Below are positions 34,771 to 45,310 of a stretch of DNA of 64,000 nucleotides, in pieces (position 1 is the stretch's first letter; each line of letters opens with the position of its first letter). The stretch comes from Siphonodentalium dalli (Eukaryota; Mollusca; Scaphopoda; Gadilida; Siphonodentaliidae). The notes under the pieces are model-generated. The model searched no databases. It saw nothing but the letters and a program-made list of their open reading frames with translations, and was not told where the DNA came from. Position numbers and translations under genes: made by a program. The DNA is taken from assembly GCA_032622095.1 (NCBI GenBank), contig CP136065.1, positions 218,346,151 through 218,410,150 on the forward strand, written 5' to 3'.

Positions 34771-35354
34771 TAAACAACTGAACAACAAAACTAGCAACTC
34801 ATTTTGAAGACCCATTTGCGCTGTCATTCCCAAAACCATAGGTGCACCATACCTAACGTGAAACAAAAAAACGAAACGAAGAATCCGTTCCATCCCCGTT
34901 ATGCCCCTCCATCCTCGTCTTCTTCTCCCGAACTCTCCTCTTATTTTCAATACCCTATATATTCCAGAACCCATGATAATAACCGAGTTATCTATCTACG
35001 GTCAGGCCCCGATATTAACGCAAACTCACAGAAATAATTCTATATACATTTTACAGGGCCCCTTCATGATACATGGGGATAATGATCGAAACCCAAAAAG
35101 CCATGTGCTTACTGTCGTTCTCCCTTTCTACCAGATACATAGTAAATTACCATAGCCATTATAACAATTTTGTATGTCTTACCATGTTCAATGTATTTTA
35201 TGTAACATATAAATCTGGGGGATAAATATATCGCCAACTTATTATTTCTGGTTCTGAATTTCATCAGTATTGTTACACTGCTGGTACATGGACAAAGAAA
35301 ATTATAGCATGTTATGCTTGACGTGTGACGTTAGACAATCTAAACCACCCGATT
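34771..35354. other. No gene recognised
   Basis: Intronic sequence; the overlapping open frames have no motif. Confidence 0.4.
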
Positions 35355-35625
35355 ATGTTCTGCGGGTATACCCATGTTGTTCACGACTCTTAAGAAACCC
35401 CAATCCCTATATGAAACCTCAATAAAAATAGTTTTATCATGGATACTATACAATCGGCGACTAGAACTGTATCCGTCTAATGAAGCCAAGTGGCCACCGA
35501 TGACAGAGTGGATCTAAATATGGTACCAGGTCGCACTAATACCAACTAGGATATCTGAAATTTTGCCACCAGCAAGTTAACCTTAGTTATGTATTTGGGT
35601 TATGTTTAGTGGGCGAACAATCTGT
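35355..35625 (+). repeat. Dispersed repeat J, composite copy
   Basis: The first part (GTATACCCATGTTGT ... AAGAAACCCCAATCC ... AATAAAAATAGTTTTATCAT ... ATCGGCGACTAGAACT) recurs directly at 37023-37121. The second part (TAATGAAGCCAAGTGGCCAC ... AACTTGCTGGTGG in complement) recurs inverted at 37900-38050. Confidence 0.75.
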
Positions 35626-35779
35626 ACCAAACTAGAATGCACTCAGAGAGATGCCAACGTGCGCGAAAATGTAATACAAAATAATTAAAAAAATAATTTC
35701 ACTGTATTTTACTTAATTAATTTAATTTAATTTAATGTTAGCAAAAAAAGACAATTACAATCTTCAATAATTTTATTTA

Positions 35780-35948
35780 GGGGATAACAGTGTGGTGTTT
35801 TGTGATTTCGGAAAGGTACATGGCGAATATACTGTGGCAATTTAGTTAATGGGCGACGGCGGAGCCGGAGCCCATTAACGGGTATTTGCCACAGTATATT
35901 CGCCATGTACCTTTCCGAAATCACTAAACACCACACTGTTATCCCCAT
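35780..35948. repeat. Palindrome, about 70-bp arms
   Basis: Left arm 35780-35850 (GGGATAACAGTGTGGTGTTT, TTTCGGAAAGGTACATGGCG, AATATACTGTGGCAA) and its complement at 35885-35948. They are separated by a GC-rich spacer GGGCGACGGCGGAGCCGGAG. A single diverged arm lies at 36369-36430 (GGTATAACGTTGTGGTGTTT, GAAAGTACATG). Confidence 0.88.
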
Positions 35949-36851
35949 TCTAATGCCCTTCGAACTTAAAAATGTTATTTAGACAAACAAATTGCTCGTA
36001 ATTATCAACGAAATGTGCGGCCATAGAAAACACTCAGCCAATTCACGACTTTTTATTTTAAATTTAATGCGCTAGATAAAATATAGTCCCCCAATTACCA
36101 TCGCTCTTATCGTTAAAAATACTGATAAACATGAAAAATTGCCACCTCAAATAGAAATAAATATGCACAACAATAAGTTTCTGCATGTACCTGATGTCTT
36201 TTTCAGATGTTTACCACTTACAAATTGCGTTTTTGATTTTACCGCGATCTTGAAGTTGAATTTAAACAATGGGAAATTGTTTACTCAATGCGATGTATTT
36301 CACGCCGTGTCTGTCGCGGTTTCATGTCAAGAAATCTGGTTAAATGATATCGAGACACTGACATTGGTGGGGTATAACGTTGTGGTGTTTTGTTTTTTCT
36401 GAAAGTACATGTATACAGGGCGAATGTACTGACTGTCAATTTTCGACAAAAGCCACATCGCTGGTTTGTTTATATAGCAACGAGCTAGTAACGGAAGTCA
36501 GTGCCAAGGGCGTCAACTCTATAATCTACTCCGTAACGTCGCCGGCATGTACTGCGTAAGGGTGACGTCATGGAGTGAAATCGGTAGGGTGACACCAACG
36601 TATGTACCTACGAATCTGACTGATCGCCATACTGTTGCGCGAGCGCACGTAATGACAATGGAGCTTTCAACACATAGTTATTAGTGGGCGGGGCGAACCT
36701 TTGTCGCTTTTATTCTTTGGAAGTGACAACAAAGCTGTCAATCAAATAACTATTAGCAAATGCATTCTACCAATCAGTGACTGAGCCGGTCGCTACTGCA
36801 ATGACAATTCTGTGTTCACCCTAATGTTTATATCCGCGTATACAGCCAGTG
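35949..36851. other. Intronic sequence, no gene
   Basis: Includes the solo palindrome arm at 36369-36430. The segment 36651-36697 (AATGACAATGGAGCTTTCAA, CACATAGTTATTAGTGGGCG) is repeated in inverse at 37846-37892, outside the TTAA element. Confidence 0.45.
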
Positions 36852-37626
36852 TTAAAGGTACTCAATCCGATTAAACACCCCTAAATTAAAATTTCTTTGA
36901 CTTCGGGGGTAAAACAAATTTGTTTTATGGTTTATGCCAATTACGGCAAAGGTGATGTCAAGACATGATAACTCAGGGCAAGGTCCGCAAGCACCACAAA
37001 CAACAGAGCAGAATATGGGCATGTATACCCATGTTGTGCATGACTCGTAAGAAACCCCAATCCTATATGAAACCTCAATAAAAATAGTTTTATCATGGAC
37101 ACTACAATCGGCGACTAGAACTTCGGAAATGCCAATATGTGGACAGCGGTTCCAATCATCCATTTGGAGTGGTAGGGTGAGTCAGTTCCCACATCAGAAC
37201 CAAATCGCAAGAGCATGACGGCGACAGACATACAGCGAAGTCAAAGCTCAGAGTGATCAGATATCGATTTTTGAAGTTTGTTATATCAATTGATGTTGCC
37301 CAGAAACACACCGTCAAACGAATGGTCTCGGTCAAAATTGCGGATGAAGATGGATGATAACTCTAAAAACAAGTGGTACTACGACCAAATTTCGTGAATA
37401 CACAAGTGATAATACGGTCATATTTCGTTGAACAAAATGTTGATAAATAATACGTTTTGGGGAATTTTATACCATAGTTGACAGTGGTTGGCATTACTTT
37501 GTTGCAGTTAATCGATTCTGATATCTAAAGCGTATTTTGAAGAAATGTTGTTGTTGTTGTTGTTGTTGTTGTTACTGCTGTATATTGATGATATGGGGAC
37601 CCTCTGATCGGATTGAGTACCTTTAA
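36852..37626. mobile_element. TTAA-flanked TIR element, family K, 775 bp
   Basis: Ends TTAAAGGTACTCAATCCGA and TCGGATTGAGTACCTTTAA form a 19-bp perfect inverted repeat including TTAA. The AAAGGTAC terminus resembles family D (AAAGGYACG). It contains a copy of the first half of repeat J and a (GTT)n tract at 37546-37574. No transposase. Inverted outer segments at 36651 and 37846 suggest it sits inside another inverted-repeat element. Confidence 0.85.
37546..37574. repeat. (GTT)n microsatellite
   Basis: About nine pure GTT triplets within the family K element. Confidence 0.95.
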
Positions 37627-37897
37627 ATACTTTCAATAAACCTTTTAATTATCAAATCATAATTTACTGATATGTCGATATGTGCAATAATGTTTGAAAT
37701 TCATCGATGATTATAACACATTTTTCTATTTTACATGTCAGAGAAGGTATGATCTCAAGCTGTGATCTCGGGTATATTGTTGCATACCGGCAGCACGGTG
37801 AACCGAAATAAACACTTTCTTGGCCTTATCTCCTAGCAACAATACGCCCCTCCCACTACTAGCTATGTGTGGAAAGCTCCATTGTCATTAGGTACAG

Positions 37898-38055
37898 AGT
37901 GTTCGCCCACTAAAAATAACCCAAATACAAAACTAAGGTTAACTTGCTGGTGGCAAAATTTCAGATAACCCAGTTGGTATTAGTGCGATCTGGTACCATA
38001 TTTAGATCCACTCTGTCATCGGTGGCCACTTGGCTTCATCAGACGGATAAATTTC
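37898..38055 (-). repeat. Dispersed repeat J, second half, inverted
   Basis: GTTCGCCCACTAAAAATAAC, AGGTTAACTTGCTGGTGGCA and GGTGGCCACTTGGCTTCATC are the complement of 35475-35622. Confidence 0.8.
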
Positions 38056-38214
38056 TCCCGTAACCTCCCGTAACAAGGCACTCGAGTGATGTTCCCCGTA
38101 ATATCAAACAATCAGTGGACGCTCTGTATAATTAAGCATCTAGAATATTATGCCTGAAGTGGCATCTAGAATACATTGCAGGTTGTTACAATGTTTTACA
38201 TGCCTTCAAATTTC

Positions 38215-38597
38215 AGGTTAAAGATATATTATAGACTTGTTCCGATGTGAGAAACTGATAAATTAGTACTAAGGCGCTATGCCAACTGGAGGAATGTAGC
38301 AGTCTATTAACATCCCCGAAAACCTCAAGCAAATCGACCGTACAACTGCATAGAAAACATCATCTGAACTACGCTCAATTGAAATATTTACTTCGCGATT
38401 CGGGACGCAACAATCAGCGATAGACTAACGAAAACGATTTCGCCATCGAAGGTCACTGCATTTAATGAATATATAAGAATGACACTATGTGTTATCAATT
38501 TGAATATAATATTTGTAAAAATTACTACTTTGAGTAAGATTATTCTCCATTTCTATTTAATCACCCTACCGGAGTGTTTCACATCACTTTAACAACA
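38215..38597 (+). repeat. Relative of the foldback/MITE host sequence
   Basis: GAGAAACTGATAAATTAGTA and GGCGCTATGCCAACT match 11329-11366. AATATAATATTTGTA, ATTCTCCATTTCTATTT and GGAGTGTTTCACATCACTTT match 16244-16336. It lacks both foldback E and the family D MITE. About 215 bp lies between the matching flanks here, so it is a related rather than a precise empty site. Confidence 0.65.
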
Positions 38598-38920
38598 TGG
38601 CCTGTGTGCGGTCTTCTACGTACCTTCGGATATCTGATTTAGCGTCCAGCCTTATTCTGGTATGTTATTTAATTCATATTTATTGCACTCTGACACTCAA
38701 CCTAGCAAACACAATTTCAACTCCTCTCAAAGATATGTCTCGATTCAATTTAAAGGCCCACTTAATTTTCCCAGATCATTTTATATAAAATATATGCCAC
38801 ATTATCACATTATATACCATTTGAAAGAGGATCGAAGCTCCAATACATTGTATTATGAACTTATTCGGTTGTTTTTGTTGAGATATCGACGCCTGTTCTG
38901 TGCTCAAGTTTCTGCACAAA

Positions 38921-38923
<3 letters not shown>

Positions 38924-39004
<81 letters not shown>
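38924..39004. repeat. (AT)n microsatellite
   Basis: About 40 uninterrupted TA dinucleotides, immediately upstream of dispersed repeat A copy 2. The Ile-Tyr open frame through it is an artefact. Confidence 0.97.
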
Positions 39005-39006
<2 letters not shown>

Positions 39007-39260
39007 CAATAGAGTTATTCTCCTTCCATTGAAAGTAAACTTAGTTTGAATTCTGTTGCATTCTGGGAGCTAAAACGGGGGAAATGATTTTATGATTTCA
39101 ACTATTTTCTATTACTCTATGGGCACCTTCTGAAACACAGACGTTCCAAATGGTGATGAATTATAGTATTTTAATCATATTTTATGGCATAGATTGTTAT
39201 TAAAACCGTATATCAAGCCACTATAAAAAATAATCAGTGACTCGAAAATTAAGTGGACCT
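39005..39260. repeat. Dispersed repeat A, copy 2
   Basis: Same order of blocks as 25-325, ending CGAAAATTAAGTGGAC; about 85 percent similar by eye. Confidence 0.75.
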
Positions 39261-39489
39261 TTAAGCTGTCCATATGCCAATGATGGACTGAAGTTCGCTC
39301 ACCACCATTATGTGTGCGTTTCTGAGTGGACACATCCACATACCCTGTGCGAGCGGGACCCAAAGAAACTGGAACCGTATCTGACGCATATACAACTTGA
39401 GATATAATGGCGTTTGTTCAAGTGACGTGAAAACGTATAAGTGTTGACCAAACTTCAAAAGGTAACCATCATTGTTCATTGAATTCAAA

Positions 39490-39760
39490 TGTCGGGTGTA
39501 ATTACCCTGTTCGGCATAGTAATTACCCTGTTCGGTATAGTAATTACCCTGTTCGGTATAGTAATTACCCTGTTCGGTAGAGTAATTACCCTGTTCGGTA
39601 GAGTAATCACCCTGTTCGGTATAGTAATTACCATATTCGGTATAGTAATTACCCTGTTCGGTAGAGTAATTACCCTGTTCGGTATAGTAATTACCATATT
39701 CGGTATAGTAATTACCCTGTTCGGTATAGTAATTACCCTGTTCGGCAGAGTAAGACTTCA
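39490..39760. repeat. 21-bp minisatellite, about 12 units
   Basis: Unit ATTACCCTGTTCGGTATAGT+A with variants CCATATTC, GGTAGAG, GGCATAG and ATCACC. Because 21 is a multiple of three, several frames stay open. The minus strand gives a 168-codon frame with a seven-residue repeat NYYTEQG (39261-39767). The variants are mostly amino-acid changing (Y/S, Q/Y, T/A), the frame continues into dispersed repeat A, and it lies in the GPCR intron, so I do not call it a gene. Confidence 0.9.
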
Positions 39761-39767
39761 TGTTCAT

Positions 39768-40319
39768 TTTACTGCTTCCTTATACATGTTCATGAACAGT
39801 TGTGTAAACAATAATTTATTTGGGGTATTAATTTATAGCACTACCTTTCTCTCACGCTTACTATTTTCAACACTTAGCCCAGATTCGTTAAACCGGGGTT
39901 AAACCTACACGAACGGTCCATTGTAATCCACTGATTAGAAAGGACGGATTCGTCATCTCAACCGGGTTTTGTTGGACCGTCGATTTATATGGTTTAGTAT
40001 ACCGGTTTATGGGTATAAAACGCACAAAATTTATCGCATTTAACAATAAACGTATCCCAATACAAATTACAGGTATGAGCGCTTCTCGCTTTCAGAAGTA
40101 CAGTACCGACCAAAACATGGTAGTTGTCTTAATTACCCTATTTTCACTGTCGATAGATTATGCACGAGTGTTTAGTCCGACGATATAGAGACAGTATTTA
40201 CAAAACATGTCTGACTGGACCTAGGCGAAACCGAAGATGGCGAATCCGTCATTTAGAACATAGGTCTCAAGTTAAAACAGCCATTTCAACGGGGGGGGGG
40301 GTTCTAAATCAGCTATGAC
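39768..40319. other. Intronic sequence, no gene
   Basis: Includes a C-poor region and a G10 homopolymer near 40291. No repeat partner was found in the window. Confidence 0.4.
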
Positions 40320-40339
40320 CCTTTCTCTACTTTCTCTAC

Positions 40340-40450
40340 TCATTGATGAGTTGTTCCCTTAGGAAATATTCAGATAGTAAGGCCGTTCCAGTGTATAATC
40401 TTATAACTGAATGGGAGAATCCATTTAGTATAGAAAGGGTTCAACTGGAT
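40340..40450. mobile_element. TIR element F fragment with 68-bp monomer
   Basis: CTCATTGATGAGTTGTTCCC and GGAAATATTCAGATAGTAAG (inverted monomer) are followed by TTCCAGTGTATAATCTTATA-ACTGAAT and ATCCATTTAGTATAGAAAGG. The complement of the last pair matches the left end of the element at 50697-50745. Confidence 0.6.
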
Positions 40451-40671
40451 ATGACGAATCCAGCCGTTGAGTTCTATTTTAATGGCTCGGCGAAGACTAA
40501 TATAACATATATATTCAATTTATATTCCATTTATATTCCATTAACATTCCAACCCTGACAAAGAGAATACTAATGTGAGTTTTCAGCATTATATGAGTAC
40601 CATATTTGAATCACAAAACTCTGCCACCGTTAACGGTCGATGTTCTGTATGTAAATATAAATATAACAAAC

Positions 40672-40771
40672 CTGTCAATTGATATCGCCGCTAAGGTATT
40701 TACTGATGCGCACACAGCAGCTCCTTGGAGGAATGGTGTCGCTTTACACATAAAGCTGCCGAAAATCCACC
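40672..40771 (-). CDS. Class A peptide-type GPCR, TM3 exon
   Basis: A 100-bp internal exon. The acceptor TTGTTTTGTTTTCAG precedes GG-TGG-ATT and the donor follows GAC-AG|GTTTG. It encodes the end of ECL1 and TM3: WIFGSFMCKATPFLQGAAVC then ASVNTLAAISID, plus two bases (AG) of the Arg codon. Features typical of peptide GPCRs are WxFG before the conserved TM3 cysteine (FMC), the FLQG segment, and S..TL.AI.IDR leading into DRY. Phase 1 at its start (GG preceded by one base from the previous exon) and phase 2 at its end match the terminal exon at 21341 exactly. The upstream exon with TM1-TM2 was not found. The larger 107-codon frame here includes intronic sequence on both sides. Confidence 0.9.
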
Positions 40772-41908
40772 CTGAAAACAAAACAATGCATTGGTCATTG
40801 CATAGAAGAATATCGCATATCTTAATGGCCGTTACAAACATGTATACTATGTTGAGCCTCTTCTGCAAGTATCGAGCCAAATATATATTTATTATACGCT
40901 TGTTCCTAGAATTAAATTGTTCCAGTTGTGCCATATTTACACATCCGTAATACCCACGTGTTCCATGCCCATTGTGTTGACGTCACACGATGTAAATCAT
41001 GACGCTAGCCTCAATCATGAAATATGAACTATCAAACAGTGCATAGACATTAAAAACTATGTAAATGTATATTGAAAACACGAGCGCCACCGTTATTAAA
41101 GGATTACACCGGTTTAATTTTGCTTATTCAATATCGACGCCCGCTAATTCACTGAGCATGTTGTCGAAAAATGTTTTGTTTTTTTTTGTTTTTTTTTAAG
41201 GGACGATTTTATAGACCGTAAATTCGGGCCGATAAGATCGGCCCCTGGCACTGAAAGGGTTAATGTTTTTTTAAGATACATATATTCTTGAATGTTTCGC
41301 AGACAGTGGATTTTGCTTCATTTGGTCGGATTAATCAAACACCGCAAAATGACAACTTTAGAAAAAAATAAAGGTACTTTTTCTTAAAAGCATCGTTTTC
41401 TAATTTGAATAGTACGTGACACGTAGTGGAGCAACCACAGATGATGTGCTTCAAATTTGCCTTTTTTCGGCGACATAACGCTAATAATAATTTATGTAAC
41501 ACAATGCAGTGGTCACGACGGAGACGACATGCCAAATTGACAAGACGTGTCGTGGATTGTAAAATCTTGTCTGGATTGTCACCATGACTTCTTCATTTTT
41601 CGTTTTCATTATTCGTTTTCATTAAACTGACCAACGAAATTGGTCTAAATGAATTAATAGACTTAAATCACATGTGAATTCTTCGTAAGTTGTGAAGTTG
41701 TTACTTTCATTTTTATCGCGATGCTTCATTTCCAATTCCGCGTTTTTTGCAATCTCCACACGGTTGCTAACCGGAAGTCACGTGACAATTTCTCCAAAAT
41801 CTATACCCGCAATCTTGAAAAATCACTGATGGATATAAAAAAAATAAAATTGACGTCATTCACCTGCCTTAGGTATAAGCACCCTTGGTGGTTGCTATTA
41901 CAAACAAC
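40772..41908. other. Upstream GPCR intron, no feature recognised
   Basis: Presumed intron upstream of the TM3 exon. A TTAA-type end (CTGAAAGGGTTAA, 41261-41273) is visible without a clear partner. No TM1-TM2 coding segment was recognised on the minus strand. Confidence 0.4.
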
Positions 41909-44856
41909 ATATCAATTCAGCAGGACCCATCAGCAACATATAATTCAGCAGGACCCACCAGTGTCATAGCAATTCAGCAGGACCCACCATTATCATAGCA
42001 AATTAGCAGGACCCACCATTATCATAGCAATTCAGCAGGACCCACCATTATCATAGCAATTCAGCAGGACCCACCAGTATCATAGCAATTCAGCAGGACC
42101 CACCATTATCATAGCAATTCAGCAGGACCCACCATTATCATAGCAAATTAGCAGGACCCACCATTATCATAGCATTTCAACAGGACCCACCATTATCATA
42201 GCAATTCAGCAGGACCCACCAGTATCATAGCAATTCAGCAGGACCCACCATTATCATAGCAATTCAGCAGGACCCACCATTATCATAGCAAATTAGCAGG
42301 ACCCACCATTATCATAGCAAATTAGCAGGACCCACCATTATCATAGCATTTCAACAGGACCCACCATTATCATAGCAATTCAGCAGGACCCACCAGTATC
42401 ATAGCAATTCAGCAGGACCCACCATTATCATAGCAATTCAGCAGGACCCACCATTATCATAGCAATTCAGCAGGACCCACCATTATCATAGCAAATTAGC
42501 AGGACCCACCATTATCATAGCATTTCAGCAGGACCCACCATTATCATAGCAATTCAGCAGGACCCACCATTATCATAGCAATTCAGCAGGACCCACCAGT
42601 GTCATAGCAATTCAGCAGGACCCACCATTATCATAGCAATTCAGCAGGACCCACCATTATCATAGTAAATTAGCAGGACCCACCATTATCATAGCAATTC
42701 AGCAGGACCCACCATTATCATAGCAATTCAGCAGGACCCACCATTATCATAGCAATTCAGCAGGACCCATCATTATCATAGCAATTCAGCAGGACCCACC
42801 AGTATCATAGCAATTCAGCAGGACCCACCATTATCATAGCAATTCAGCAGGACCCACCATTATCATAGCAAATTAGCAGGACACACCATTATCATAGCAA
42901 TTCAGCAGGACCCACCATTATCATAGCAATTCAGCAGGACCCATCATTATCATAGCAATTCAGCAGGACCCACCAGTATCATAGCAATTCAGCAGGACCC
43001 ACCATTATCATAGCAATTCAGCAGGACCCACCATTATCATAGCAAATTAGCAGGACACACCATTATCATAGCAATTCAGCAGGACCCACCGTTATCATAG
43101 CAATTCAGCAGGACCCGCCATTATCATAGCAAATTAGCAGGACCCACCATTATCATAGCAATTCAGCAGGACCCACCATTATCATAGCAAATTAGCAGGA
43201 CCCACCATTATCATAGCAATTCAACAGGACCCACCATTATCATAGCAATTCAGCAGGACCCACCAGTATCATAGCAATTCAGCAGGACCCACCATTATCA
43301 TAGCAATTCAGCAGGACCCACCATTATCATAGCAAATTAGCAGGACCCACCATTATCATAGCATTTCAGCAGGACCCACCATTATCATAGCAATTCAGCA
43401 GGACCCACCATTATCATAGCATTTCAGCAGGACCCACCATTATCATAGCAATTCAGCAGGACCCACCAGTATCATAGCAATTCAGCAGGACCCACCATTA
43501 TCATAGCAATTCAGCAGGACCCACCATTATCATAGCAAATTAGCAGGACCCACCATTATCATAGCATTTCAGCAGGACCCACCATTATCATAGCAATTCA
43601 GCAGGACCCACCATTATCATAGCAATTCAGCAGGACCCACCATTATCATAGCAAATTAGCAGGACCCACCATTATCATAGCATTTCAGCAGGACCCACCA
43701 TTATCATAGCAATTCAGCAGGACCCACCATTATCATAGCAAATTAGCAGGACCCACCAGTATCATATCAATTCAGCAGGACCCACCATTATCATAGCAAT
43801 TCAGCAGGACCCACCATTATCATAGCAAATTAGCAGGACCCACCATTATCATAGCAATTCAGCAGGACCCACCAGTATCATAGCAATTCAGCAGGACCCA
43901 CCATTATCATAGCAATTCAGCAGGACCCACCATTATCATAGCAAATTAGCAGGACCCACCATTATCATAGCATTTCAGCAGGACCCACCATTATCATAGC
44001 AATTCAGCAGGACCCACCATTATCATAGCAAATTAGCAGGACCCACCAGTATCATAGCAATTCAGCAGGACCCACCATTATCATAGCAATTCAGCAGGAC
44101 CCACCATTATCATAGCAAATTAGCAGGACCCACCATTATCATAGCAATTCAGCAGGACCCACCAGTATCACAGCAATTCAGCAGAACCCACCAGTATCAT
44201 AGCAATTCAGCAGGACCCACCATTATCATAGCAAATTAGCAGGACCCACCATTATCATAGCAATTCAGCAGGACCCACCAGTATCACAGCAATTCAGCAG
44301 GACCCACCATTATCATAGCAAATTAGCAGAACCCACCAGTATCATAGCAATTCAGCAGGACCCACCATTATCATAGCAAATTAGCAGGACCCACCATTAT
44401 CATAGCAATTCAGCAGGACCCACCAGTATCACAGCAATTCAGCAGGACCCACCATTATCATAGCAAATTAGCAGGACCCACCATTATCATAGCAATTCAG
44501 CAGGACCCACCAGTATCATAGCATTTCAGCAGGACCCACCATTATCATAGCAGTTCAGCAGGACCCACCATTATCATAGCAGTTCAGCAGGACCCACCAT
44601 TATCATAGCAGTTCAGCAGGACCCACTATTATCATAGCAATTCAGCAGGACCCACCATTATCATAGCAATTCAGCAGGACCCACCATTATCATAGCAAAT
44701 TAGCAGGACCCACCATTATCATAGCATTTCAGCAGGACCCACCATTATCATAGCAATTCAGCAGGACCCACCATTATCATAGCAATTCAGCAGGACCCAC
44801 CATTATCATAGCAATTCAGCAGGACCCACCATTATCACAGCAAATTAGCAGGACCA
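41909..44856 (+). repeat. 29-bp satellite array 2, about 100 units
   Basis: Unit TAGCAATTCAGCAGGACCCA-CCATTATCA, head to tail with very few length changes. Variants are AATTC/AAATT/ATTTC, ATTATC/AGTATC and rare CATCATT or GACACACC. A six-unit higher-order duplication is visible: CCCATCATT at about 42767 and 42941 and GACACACC at about 42876 and 43050, each 174 bp (6 x 29) apart. The right end (GCAAATTAGCAGGACCACTT-GGCCAGGGG) matches the single-copy site at 46918-46950. Confidence 0.97.
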
Positions 44857-44900
44857 CTTGGCCAGGGGTGATTGCATGCAACGCAATAACATTTAACCCT

Positions 44901-45310
44901 TTAACCCTTTACCCAACAGAACGGCCCTGTGCCAATGCATTCTCTTATATATGCGAGTCGACCATAGGTCGCCTCGCATATATAAGAGAATGCATTGGCT
45001 TAACACATTAAAAATTATAAAATTGTTAAAGAATGTAAGAAAAAATGGTATAAAGTTTTTAAAAAATATTTTTTTTAGGCCAATGCATTCTCTTATATAT
45101 GCGAGGCGACCTATGGTCGACTCGCATATATAAGAGAATGCATTGGCACAGGGCATAACTGTAACTATCACAATGTGGTCAAGGGGCCGGTTCCAATGAT
45201 ATCCATATGTGTATGGTTCTATTGAGACAGACCGAAGATATTTTAGGCTGTTGAAGCTTTATTTGGCCGGTTTTGGCCGGTTTTGGCCGGTTTGTTGGGT
45301 AACGGATTAA
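44901..45310. mobile_element. TTAA hairpin MITE, family G, copy 4
   Basis: A 410-bp element: TTAACCCTTTACCCAACAGA ... TGTTGGGTAACGGATTAA. It contains two near-perfect ~67-bp hairpins (GCCAATGCATTCTCTTATAT, then GCGAGTCGACC and complement) that are also inverted relative to each other, a single 42-bp core, and three TTGGCCGGTTT units near the right end. CCC...GGG next to TTAA is as in piggyBac-type ends. It starts 45 bp after the 29-bp satellite. Confidence 0.88.

Larger units (their letters stand above)
21342..40671 (-). other. GPCR giant phase-2 intron, 19,330 bp
   Basis: Bounded by a donor reading GACAG|GTTTG at its 5' end (plus-strand 40671) and an acceptor TTCTTTCCAG at its 3' end (21342). 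An intron splitting the Arg codon of DRY is a well-known position in rhodopsin-family receptors. Its size is due to stacked mobile elements, listed separately. Confidence 0.85.

Noticed and set aside
38662-39006. 114-codon frame ending in Ile-Tyr repeats
   Set aside because: Produced by the (AT)n microsatellite.
40611-40934. A 107-residue GPCR protein starting at Met near 40934
   Set aside because: Only 40672-40771 is exon. The flanks are an acceptor tract and an intron donor; residues outside W...ID do not resemble a receptor.
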